From contig JAGNOB010000181.1 in the NCBI GenBank assembly GCA_017990305.1, positions 1-5,017 of the forward strand: a stretch of 5,017 nucleotides of DNA, in the 5' to 3' direction. The notes below the pieces were generated by a model, which was not told the DNA's origin, ran no database searches, and saw only the letters and a list, made by a program, of their open reading frames with translations. The translations under genes and the position numbers were made by a program. Positions 1 to 5,017 of the stretch are shown here, in pieces (position 1 is the stretch's first letter; the number at the start of each line of letters is the position of its first letter). This DNA is from Leucobacter sp. (GTDB lineage: Bacteria > Actinomycetota > Actinomycetes > Actinomycetales > Microbacteriaceae).

Positions 1-136
1 GCGCAGCCCTCAGCAACCGTTACGCCGCAACCGCCGGTTCGGAAGCGACGCGCTGAGCGCCCTGGCACGCAACGCGTGAGCGGCCATCGGAGGCAGCCGA
101 GCTGGCGCGGTCAGTACTCGACTGTGGCCGCCGCCG
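1..136. other. Left flank without a supported gene
   Basis: This stretch lies downstream of the PhnA-family gene. One plus-strand frame is open from base 3 and ends in TGA at 54-56. It would give a 17-residue tail (AALSNRYAATAGSEATR) with mostly G/C third positions, so it could be the last codons of a gene converging on the PhnA-family gene. That is too short to recognise. An 11-bp palindrome (AACCG-C-CGGTT, 29-39) overlaps this frame. I see no RNA gene and no convincing terminator with a T-run. Confidence 0.2.
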
Positions 137-595
137 TCACGCGCGCTTCACGACGCTCGATTTGAGCTGCATCTTGCCGAAGCCCGGCACCTTTGCATCG
201 ATGTCGTGGCCGCCGGCGCCGCCGGGCACGAGCCGAATGCCCGCGACCTTCGTGCCAACCTTAATAGTGCCGCCACCCCCGCCAGAGACCTTCACCGTCT
301 TCACAAGTGTGACGGTGTCGCCGTCGCTGAGCACGTTGCCAACCGCGTCGCGGATCTCTGCCGCATCGTCGGTCGCGCCGTCGGAGTCGTCGCCCGACTC
401 ACCACGCCCGTCGCCCGGCGCCCACTCATGCCCGCACATGGGGCATGCAAGCAGCGCGCCCGATTCGTAGGAGAACTCGCTCTCACACTGCGGGCACGGG
501 GGCAGCTCTGCCTCGACCGGTGTGACCGCGCCTGCAGACGAGACAGCGTGCTCGGGCGATACAGCGTGCTCGGGCAAGTCAGTGTGATCAGACAT
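137..595 (-). CDS. YjdM/PhnA-family zinc-ribbon protein
   Basis: This encodes a 152-residue cytosolic protein of the YjdM (formerly PhnA) family. The family is historically tied to alkylphosphonate use, but its role is not settled. An N-terminal zinc ribbon is visible as CPQC (C34, C37) and CPMC (C51, C54). An acidic, Gly/Ser/Asp-rich linker follows (about 60-80). The family core comes next (about 82-152): IRDAVGNVLSDGD, TIKVGTKVAGIRLV, then HDID and GFGKMQLKSSVVK near the end. These match the E. coli protein closely by eye. The protein is about 40 residues longer than that homologue. The extra length is mainly an N-terminal extension with a PEHAVS duplication, plus the linker. I chose the ATG at 593-595 because GGAG lies 5 nt upstream. 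An in-frame ATG at 617-619 would add eight residues but has no Shine-Dalgarno site. The gene is on the same strand as the acyl-CoA synthetase but 115 bp beyond it, so co-transcription is uncertain. The family call is strong; the physiological role is unknown. Confidence 0.93.
   Translation of the reverse strand: MSDHTDLPEHAVSPEHAVSSAGAVTPVEAELPPCPQCESEFSYESGALLACPMCGHEWAPGDGRGESGDDSDGATDDAAEIRDAVGNVLSDGDTVTLVKTVKVSGGGGGTIKVGTKVAGIRLVPGGAGGHDIDAKVPGFGKMQLKSSVVKRA
543..578 (-). repeat. 18-bp tandem duplication inside the PhnA-family gene
   Basis: A 15-bp unit (ACAGCGTGCTCGGGC, plus strand) occurs at 543-557 and again at 561-575, giving a period of 18 bp. It encodes PEHAVS twice in a row (residues 8-19 of the chosen start), in the poorly conserved N-terminal extension before the zinc ribbon. 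The period is a multiple of three, so the frame is kept. This looks like slippage or a small duplication. Confidence 0.8.
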
Positions 596-600
596 GTGTG

Positions 601-604
601 CTCC
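601..604 (-). promoter_or_regulatory. Shine-Dalgarno site that sets the PhnA-family start
   Basis: On the minus strand GGAG lies 5 nt before the ATG at 593-595. The upstream in-frame ATG at 617-619 has no purine-rich site at a usable distance, so the shorter protein is preferred. Confidence 0.6.
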
Positions 605-622
605 GTTCGTGAAACCCATGGG

Positions 623-635
623 TGGTCTCAGACCA
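623..635. promoter_or_regulatory. 13-bp perfect palindrome upstream of the PhnA-family gene
   Basis: The sequence TGGTCT-C-AGACCA is a perfect inverted repeat with a single central base. It ends 27 bp before the preferred PhnA-family start. The 1-base centre suits a protein-binding site better than an RNA hairpin. No clear -35/-10 pair is visible beside it, so an operator role is inference from position and symmetry only. Confidence 0.3.
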
Positions 636-648
636 GCCTAGGCCAGCG

Positions 649-670
649 CAGGCCGGGGCCAGGCCGGGGT
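649..670. repeat. Two tandem 11-bp G+C-rich repeats
   Basis: The unit CAGGCCGGGGC (649-659) is followed directly by CAGGCCGGGGT (660-670), 10 of 11 bases identical. A partial AGGCC copy lies just before, at 640-644. The repeats sit between the acyl-CoA synthetase and PhnA-family genes. The second copy supplies one arm of the hairpin at 661-695. Confidence 0.6.
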
Positions 671-695
671 GCTCGCGCGCTCCCCCGCCCGGCCT
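661..695 (-). terminator. Possible terminator hairpin after the acyl-CoA synthetase
   Basis: An 8-bp perfect all-Watson-Crick stem pairs AGGCCGGG (661-668) with CCCGGCCT (688-695) around a 19-nt loop. Read on the minus strand, it starts 15 nt after the synthetase stop codon. No T-run follows, so it is not a classical intrinsic terminator. Actinobacterial terminators often lack the T-run, which keeps it possible. The segment is so rich in G and C that a chance stem is also plausible. Confidence 0.3.
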
Positions 696-710
696 CCGCC
701 AGCGCCTCGG

Positions 711-2360
711 CTACCCGCTGACGAGATCGCGCACGATGTTCTTACGCACCTTGCCGGTCGTCGTCTTCGGCAGCTCGGCGACGAACTCGAAGCGCTTCGG
801 CACCTCAAACTTGCCCAGGTGCTGTTTGGCGTGGGCGACGAGGTTCTCCTCGAGCGTCTGCCGCGCCTCTTGGTACGCTGCCTCGCCAACCTCGCTCGCG
901 TCGGGCAGCGCGTCCGTCACTGCGACGAGCGTCACCGCCTCGCCCCAGTAGTCGTGGGTTGTGCCGACGACGCAGCACTCCAGCACACCGGGGCCGTCCG
1001 ACATGATCCGTTCGACCTTCATCGAGGAGACATTCTCGCCGCCCGACTTGATGATGTCTTTCGACCGGTCGGTGAACCAGATGACGCCTTCCTCATCCAT
1101 GTATCCGAGGTCGCCGCTGTGGAACCACCCGTGGCGGAACGCCTCCTCGTTCGCTTCGGGCCGCTTCCAGTACCCGGCGGTGACGTGGGGGCCGCGGTAG
1201 ACAATCTCTCCGGTTTCGCCGGGCGGGAGAATGTTGCCTTCCTCGTCCATGATGCGCGTGCGCACTGTCGATGCAGACATGCCCCACGATGCGTTCTTTG
1301 CGTGGCGGTGCTCGGGCCGCTGGAACGTCGTTGCCGGAATCACCTCGGTCTGGCCCGAGCCGAGGAGCTTCAGCGCGTTCGGCATCATCTCGTCCATTCC
1401 CGTGAGCACGCGCTCCGGCATCTGCGCCATCGCATACATGGCCATCGCCATGCTGCTGAGGTCGCGGGGCTTGCGGCCGTACTCTGCGATCATCGCCGCC
1501 CACATCATTGGGAGCCCAGTGAAAATGGTGACCTTCTCCGCCTCCATACCGTCGAGTACCGCGACAGGGTTGAACCCGTTGTGCAGCACGACGGTGCCGC
1601 CCACAGCGAGAACGGGCTTCGTCACCGCGTTCAGGGCGGTGACGTGGAAGAGCGGGAGCACGACGAGCGCTGTCGGCGGTTGCCGCACCCAAGAGTCGCC
1701 GACCGTGAGCGCGTTCGACATCACGCCAGTGACAACCGCATTGTGCGTGGCGAGCGCGCTTTTCGGCGTCGCCGTGGTGCCCGACGTATACAGACACTGC
1801 ACTACGTCGTCGCTGTGGATGATGAGGCGCAGCTCGTCGCTCGGCTCCGCCGCGAGAAGGTCTGCAAGCGAAAGCACAGTGACCCCATCGAGCGCGATCT
1901 CGGCGTCACTCACCCGGTGCACGACAAGGGTGTCGATCGCTGCCCCAGCTGCGACGGCGCCCTGCACGATCGGCAACAGGGTCTCGTGTACAAATACGAG
2001 CCGCGCTTCGGCATCGCCGAGGATCCACGCAACCGAATCGGGCGCGAGCCCATAGTTGATCGGCAGCACAACGCGCCCCGACTTCGCAATGCCGAAGTAG
2101 GTCGCGAGAAACTCGTACGAGTTGGGCATGATCAGTGCGACGGCCTCGCGCTGCTGCGAGGCGTGCGGCATACCGACGATCCCGTGCGCAACGGCCTCAG
2201 CGTCTCGTTCAAGCTGCGCGAAGGTGATGCGTCGTTCGCCGTCGATCACTGCTGTCTTGCGCGGCGAGACGTCGGCGGCACGCGTGAGCATGTCGCCGAC
2301 GGTGTTGCGCACGGCCATGTTGAGGTCTTGCGGGTCGACCGTACTCGTGTCTGGTTTCAT
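711..2360 (-). CDS. AMP-forming acyl-CoA synthetase (fatty-acyl/terpenoid-acid CoA ligase)
   Basis: This 549-residue enzyme of the ANL superfamily activates a carboxylic acid with ATP to an acyl-adenylate, then transfers the acyl group to CoA. The visible motifs are in the expected order. They are the phosphate loop YTSGTTATPKS (191-201), GSGQTE (334-339), GWFHSGDLGY with the nucleotide-ribose Asp (411-420), the hinge DRSKDIIKSGGENVSS (431-446), and PKTTTGK with the adenylation lysine K537. Length is normal for the family. The phosphate loop departs from the usual TSGTTGxPKG: the Gly after TT is Ala, and the Gly after PK is Ser. A Met-rich stretch lies at 285-326. The start ATG has AAAGGAG 8 nt upstream (2369-2375). 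The gene lies 50 bp after the acyl-CoA dehydrogenase on the same strand, so the two are probably one operon. Substrate is unknown: a medium/long-chain, branched or terpenoid acid is likely from context. It is not clearly orthologous to AtuH, so no symbol is given. Confidence 0.95.
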   Translation of the reverse strand: MKPDTSTVDPQDLNMAVRNTVGDMLTRAADVSPRKTAVIDGERRITFAQLERDAEAVAHGIVGMPHASQQREAVALIMPNSYEFLATYFGIAKSGRVVLPINYGLAPDSVAWILGDAEARLVFVHETLLPIVQGAVAAGAAIDTLVVHRVSDAEIALDGVTVLSLADLLAAEPSDELRLIIHSDDVVQCLYTSGTTATPKSALATHNAVVTGVMSNALTVGDSWVRQPPTALVVLPLFHVTALNAVTKPVLAVGGTVVLHNGFNPVAVLDGMEAEKVTIFTGLPMMWAAMIAEYGRKPRDLSSMAMAMYAMAQMPERVLTGMDEMMPNALKLLGSGQTEVIPATTFQRPEHRHAKNASWGMSASTVRTRIMDEEGNILPPGETGEIVYRGPHVTAGYWKRPEANEEAFRHGWFHSGDLGYMDEEGVIWFTDRSKDIIKSGGENVSSMKVERIMSDGPGVLECCVVGTTHDYWGEAVTLVAVTDALPDASEVGEAAYQEARQTLEENLVAHAKQHLGKFEVPKRFEFVAELPKTTTGKVRKNIVRDLVSG

Positions 2361-2410
2361 CGTCCTGTCTCCTTTGACTGGGCTGGTGGGTGGTGATGGG
2401 TGAGGGGGTA

Positions 2411-3550
2411 CTAAACGGTGTACCCGTCCATGCGGGCGAGCACCTGGAGCATGACCTCGTCTGCGCCGCCGCCGATCGAGCTCAGGCGAGCGTCGCGGTA
2501 GTACCTCGCTGTCCAGCTCTCCTCCATGTAGCCCATACCTCCGTGGAACTGCATGGCAGCATCTGCGACGTTGCGGTACGTGCGGCCCGCGTGGAGCTTG
2601 CCGACCGTTGCCTCGCGGGTAATGTCTTCACCGTTGTTGAGCATGCGGCACATTTTCTCGTTGAGCGCTTTGAGCAGTTCGACGTCAGCTGAGAGCTCGG
2701 TGAGCTTGAAGACCGGGTACTGCCGCTGTTCGAGCGGCGCCCCGAAAACCTCGCGGAGCTTGAGATAGTCCCTGGTTTTCGCGAGCGCCCACTCGGCGCT
2801 GCCAACGATCGAGAAGCAGGCAGAGAGGCGTTCGATCACGAATTGGCTCATCTGCTGCTGGAACCCGCGCCCGATATCGCCGATCGTGTTCGACACTGGC
2901 ACCCGCGCGTTGTCAAGCCTGAGCTCCGCGGTGTCGCTCGACCGGTTGCCGAGCTTGTCGAGCTTGCGCACTATCTCGAAGCCCGGGGTGTCAGCAGGGA
3001 CGATGATTTGCGACATGCCCCTGTAGCCGCCCTCGTCGCTCGTGCGCACGAGCATGCAGAACCAGTCTGCCTGCGTCGCGTTGGTGATGAACGTTTTTGC
3101 GCCGCTGATGACCCAATCGTCGCCGTCGCGAACGGCCTTTGTCGTAATGCCCGCGACATCGGATCCGGCATCGGGCTCGGTTACCGCGATCGCCGCAACG
3201 TGTTCGCCTCTGATCGCAGGCCCGAGGTATTTCGCTTTGAGTTCGGGGGTTCCGAACTTCGCGAGGGACGGCGTCGCCATGTGCATCTGCACGTTGATCG
3301 CCATCGTGACTCCGGCGGCGTTGCCGCGCCCCAGCTCCTCCGAGAACACCATCTGGTATTCGAGCGGTGCGCCCTCCCCGCCGTCCTCCGGCGCGAAGCC
3401 GAGACCGAGCAGCCCGTGAGCTGCGAGCTTGGGGAACAGCTCGTGCGCGGGAAAGACGCCTTCGGCCTCCCATGTGTCGATGTGAGGCTCGATTTCTGTG
3501 GATACGACTGATCGCACCATGGCCCGGAATTGGTCGAGTTCGCTCTTCAT
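2411..3550 (-). CDS. Acyl-CoA dehydrogenase (FAD flavoprotein)
   Basis: This 379-residue protein has typical family length and catalyses alpha,beta-dehydrogenation of an acyl-CoA, passing electrons to electron-transfer flavoprotein. The first signature is AVTEPDAGSDVAG (122-134). The FAD-contacting strand is WVISGAKTFITNA (146-158), followed by KLGNRSSDTAELRLDNARVP (199-218). The second signature spans 334-353, with QFHGGMGYMEE and R349/D353. At the usual catalytic-Glu position the motif reads IGGGADEV (359-366), so the Glu is Gly361. A Glu does occur in the helix-G motif VIERLS (E240), where isovaleryl-CoA and long-chain acyl-CoA dehydrogenases carry their base. That suggests a branched or long substrate. 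The start chosen is the ATG at 3548-3550, after AAAGGAG. The frame stays open to a GTG at 3682, but that 44-residue extension is basic, unlike the family, and lacks a ribosome site. It is the first gene of a probable operon with the synthetase, and divergent from the AtuA-family gene. Confidence 0.95.
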   Translation of the reverse strand: MKSELDQFRAMVRSVVSTEIEPHIDTWEAEGVFPAHELFPKLAAHGLLGLGFAPEDGGEGAPLEYQMVFSEELGRGNAAGVTMAINVQMHMATPSLAKFGTPELKAKYLGPAIRGEHVAAIAVTEPDAGSDVAGITTKAVRDGDDWVISGAKTFITNATQADWFCMLVRTSDEGGYRGMSQIIVPADTPGFEIVRKLDKLGNRSSDTAELRLDNARVPVSNTIGDIGRGFQQQMSQFVIERLSACFSIVGSAEWALAKTRDYLKLREVFGAPLEQRQYPVFKLTELSADVELLKALNEKMCRMLNNGEDITREATVGKLHAGRTYRNVADAAMQFHGGMGYMEESWTARYYRDARLSSIGGGADEVMLQVLARMDGYTV

Positions 3551-3562
3551 TGTTCTGTGGTG

Positions 3563-3569
3563 CTCCTTT
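3563..3569 (-). promoter_or_regulatory. Shine-Dalgarno site that sets the acyl-CoA dehydrogenase start
   Basis: AAAGGAG on the minus strand lies 12 nt before the ATG at 3548-3550. The match is strong but the spacing is longer than usual. For comparison, the same heptamer is 8 nt from the start of the synthetase gene. No in-frame start lies closer to it, and the alternative GTG at 3682 has no such site. Confidence 0.65.
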
Positions 3570-3733
3570 GCGCGGGTGGTTGGTGAGCCCTCCCCGACAC
3601 TCCGCGAGCGGCGATGCTGACGGTTGTGGCTCGGGGGTAAGAACGGAGCCGCCTTCGGTGGTTTCCAGGACCTGTTCCCCACCCCACGTGTTCCCGTTCA
3701 CATGAGCTTTGGAGACACACTAGCCGGTTTTCA

Positions 3734-3763
3734 ATAAAAAATCATTCATGCTTGATTGTTTAT
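3734..3763. promoter_or_regulatory. 30-bp imperfect palindrome, candidate operator
   Basis: The arms ATAAAAAATCA (3734-3744) and TGATTGTTTAT (3753-3763) are inverted repeats matching at 10 of 11 positions. The centre is CATG (3747-3750), and 12 of 15 base pairs are symmetric overall. The element sits in the AT-rich core between the divergent genes and overlaps a possible -35 for the AtuA-family gene. Size and placement fit a dimeric repressor of the TetR or GntR type that could control both directions. No regulator gene is in the window, so the partner is unknown. Part of the symmetry comes from A/T runs, which lowers its weight. Confidence 0.45.
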
Positions 3764-3781
3764 CCTGTGAGTCTGTGAAAT
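3752..3781 (+). promoter_or_regulatory. Possible promoter of the AtuA-family gene
   Basis: A -35-like TTGATT (3752-3757) is followed after 18 bp by a -10-like TGAAAT (3776-3781). Each matches the vegetative consensus at four of six positions. Transcription would start near 3788, giving a leader of about 40 nt that includes the Shine-Dalgarno site. An alternative -10, TATCCT (3761-3766), lacks a matching -35. This is a weak, consensus-only call. Confidence 0.3.
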
Positions 3782-3812
3782 AGTGAACCAACTCACCAAT
3801 CTCGACTCGTTC

Positions 3813-3820
3813 AGGAGAGG
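3813..3820 (+). promoter_or_regulatory. Shine-Dalgarno site of the AtuA-family gene
   Basis: AGGAGAGG ends 9 nt before the ATG at 3830. It supports that start over the in-frame GTG at 3902-3904, which lies next to the first conserved residues but has no comparable site. Confidence 0.7.
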
Positions 3821-3829
3821 ACCGCTGGC

Positions 3830-5017
3830 ATGACATTCGATGAGGAATCGGCCGAGCGGGGCGCCGACAGCCCCGCCCCGGGTGGCAGTGACGGCCGCGC
3901 AGTGCGCATCGGCAACGCCTCTGGCTTCTACGGCGACAGGCTGAGCGGCTTCGACGAAATGGTCGCGGCGGGCGTCGATGTCATCACCGGCGACTACCTC
4001 GCCGAACTCACAATGCTCATCCTCGCGCGACAGAAGCAGCAAGACCCGACGCTCGGGTACGCGAAGACCTTCCTGACCCAGCTGGGCCGCTCCCTCGACA
4101 GCGTGGCTGCGGCGGGCACAAGGGTCGTCGCGAACGCCGGGGGCATGAACCCCGCAGGCCTCGCCGCTGCGCTCCGGGAACTCGCAGCTGAGCGCGACGT
4201 CGACCTCGACATTGCTTACGTTGACGGCGACGATCTCACGCACAGCGCCCAGGCGCTCGGCCTCGGCTCACCGCTCGCCGCGAACGCCTATCTCGGCGGG
4301 TGGGGGATCACGGAGGCCCTGCGACGCGGCGCGCAGGTCGTCATCACCGGGCGCGTGACAGACGCGGCCGTCATCACGGGGGCCGCCGCCTGGTTTCACG
4401 CCTGGGCGCGCACCGACTACAACAGGCTCGCGGGAGCCATGGCTGCCGGCCACGTGATCGAGTGCGGTATGCAGGCCACCGGCGGCAACTTCGCGTTCTT
4501 CGAAGAGATCACCGACCTGCTTCGCCCAGGCTTTCCCATCGCCGAGATCACTGCAGAGGGCGACAGCGTCATCACGAAGCCCGCTGGCACCGGCGGCGCC
4601 GTCACCGCCGAGACCGTCGTCTCGCAGCTGCTCTACGAGATCGCAGGGGCACGCTACCCGGGGCCCGACGCGACACTCAGGCTCGACTCGCTCAGGCTCA
4701 CCGCGGACGGGGCCGACCGCGTGCGCATCAGCGGCGCAGTCGGTGAGGCTCCGCCACCGGATCTGAAGGTATCCGTGACCGAAATCGGCGGCTTCCGCCA
4801 GCAGCTCACCTTTCCGCTCGTCGGGCTGCGTGTCGAGGAGAAAGCCGAGCTCATTGCCAGGCAGTACGCCTACGGACTTGAACAGTCGGGCCTCCCCTCC
4901 CCCGAACGCATGGACTGGTTCCTCGCCCGCACCGATCACCCGGACGCGGCCACGGAAGAGACCGCGTCGGCCAGGCTCACGCTCGTCGCCCGCGATCCCA
5001 ATCCGAAGGTCGTCGGC
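3830..5017 (+). CDS. AtuA-family (DUF1446) acyclic terpene utilization protein, 3' end outside the window
   Basis: The frame is open for 396 codons from the ATG and has no stop before the window ends, so the gene is partial only because of the window edge. Residues 1-24 are a Gly/Ser/Pro-rich leader without similarity that I recognise. The DUF1446/AtuA domain starts near V25. Recognisable motifs, in order, are RIGNASGFYGDR (26-37), TGDYLAELTMLIL (53-65), NAGGMNP (102-108), VDGDDL (131-136), GRVTDAAVITG (174-184), GHVIECGMQATGGNFAFF (207-224) and KPAGTGGAVTAETV (250-263). No signal peptide or membrane segment is seen, so it is probably cytosolic. In Pseudomonas, AtuA is encoded with the citronellol/geraniol degradation genes, but its reaction is not established. 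It is divergent from an acyl-CoA dehydrogenase/acyl-CoA synthetase pair, which supports a role in acyl-CoA catabolism. Family members often run beyond 550 residues or have an AtuA-like C-terminal domain, so a third or more may be missing here. I withhold the symbol atuA because orthology is unproven. Confidence 0.93.
   Translation, partial: MTFDEESAERGADSPAPGGSDGRAVRIGNASGFYGDRLSGFDEMVAAGVDVITGDYLAELTMLILARQKQQDPTLGYAKTFLTQLGRSLDSVAAAGTRVVANAGGMNPAGLAAALRELAAERDVDLDIAYVDGDDLTHSAQALGLGSPLAANAYLGGWGITEALRRGAQVVITGRVTDAAVITGAAAWFHAWARTDYNRLAGAMAAGHVIECGMQATGGNFAFFEEITDLLRPGFPIAEITAEGDSVITKPAGTGGAVTAETVVSQLLYEIAGARYPGPDATLRLDSLRLTADGADRVRISGAVGEAPPPDLKVSVTEIGGFRQQLTFPLVGLRVEEKAELIARQYAYGLEQSGLPSPERMDWFLARTDHPDAATEETASARLTLVARDPNPKVVG

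Larger units (their letters stand above)
3551..3829. promoter_or_regulatory. Divergent intergenic control region
   Basis: This 279-bp gap separates the start of the acyl-CoA dehydrogenase gene (minus) from the AtuA-family gene (plus). Most of it is GC-rich like the rest of the window. About 3727-3790 is sharply AT-rich and is the natural place for both promoters. It contains the 30-bp palindrome at 3734-3763, then an 8-bp-periodic GTGA series at 3766-3789. A possible minus-strand -10 (TAGTGT, 3717-3722) has only a poor -35 partner (ATGATT, 3740-3745, 17-bp spacer). Transcription of the minus operon from this core would give a leader of roughly 150 nt or more. Confidence 0.6.

Noticed and set aside
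54..136. A terminator for the PhnA-family gene downstream of its stop
   Set aside because: Only very short GC stems can be drawn, and there is no T-run on the minus strand.
669..2396. A 575-codon plus-strand open frame opposite the acyl-CoA synthetase
   Set aside because: It is antisense to a gene with complete family motifs. Its product is rich in Arg, His and Asp with no recognisable domain, as expected from the reverse frame of a GC-rich gene.
2843..3511. A 222-codon plus-strand open frame opposite the acyl-CoA dehydrogenase
   Set aside because: It is antisense to a well-supported gene and has Arg/His-rich shadow composition.
3645..3665. A 9-bp stem with a TTC loop in the divergent region
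   Set aside because: It needs three G-U pairs on the plus strand, where it lies upstream of the likely promoter. On the minus strand those pairs become mismatches. It is not a convincing terminator or attenuator.
3551..3682. A 44-residue N-terminal extension of the acyl-CoA dehydrogenase from a GTG at 3682
   Set aside because: The added residues are basic and low in family character, no Shine-Dalgarno site precedes the GTG, and AAAGGAG lies before the ATG at 3548-3550, which gives the usual family length.
3746..4939. Minus-strand open frames of up to 223 codons opposite the AtuA-family gene
   Set aside because: They lie against a plus-strand frame with clear AtuA motifs and a good Shine-Dalgarno site. 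Their products show no domain I recognise.
1..5017. tRNA, rRNA, CRISPR array, insertion sequence or phage attachment site
   Set aside because: Reading both strands by eye gave no tRNA-like cloverleaf arms, no regularly spaced repeat-spacer units, no transposase motifs and no long terminal inverted repeats.

Overview
The window is GC-rich throughout, with strong G/C bias at codon third positions and near-consensus Shine-Dalgarno sites. This fits a high-GC actinobacterium. A Microbacteriaceae-like host is my guess and was not tested. Four protein-coding genes are supported: three on the minus strand and one on the plus strand that runs off the right edge.

Layout, left to right. Positions 1-136 hold no supported gene, apart from a possible 17-codon tail of a plus-strand gene. 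Positions 137-595 (minus) encode a YjdM/PhnA-family zinc-ribbon protein. Positions 596-710 are a G+C-rich intergenic gap with short repeats and a possible terminator hairpin. Positions 711-2360 (minus) encode an AMP-forming acyl-CoA synthetase. A 50-bp gap separates it from an acyl-CoA dehydrogenase at 2411-3550 (minus). Positions 3551-3829 are a divergent intergenic region. It has an AT-rich core that stands out from the surrounding DNA and carries a 30-bp imperfect palindrome. Positions 3830-5017 (plus) encode the first 396 residues of an AtuA-family (DUF1446) acyclic-terpene-utilization protein, still open at the window end.

Functionally, the acyl-CoA dehydrogenase and acyl-CoA synthetase form a probable two-gene operon, transcribed divergently from the AtuA-family gene. 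In Pseudomonas the Atu (citronellol/geraniol) cluster combines AtuA, an acyl-CoA dehydrogenase (AtuD) and an acyl-CoA synthetase (AtuH), so the same three family types meet here. The likely theme is activation and alpha,beta-desaturation of a branched or terpenoid carboxylic acid, with AtuA acting later in the pathway by an unknown mechanism. The substrate cannot be read from sequence alone. A carboxylase and an enoyl-CoA hydratase would be expected beyond the right edge if this is a full Atu-type route. The PhnA-family gene is on the same strand but behind a 115-bp gap, and is probably not part of the pathway.
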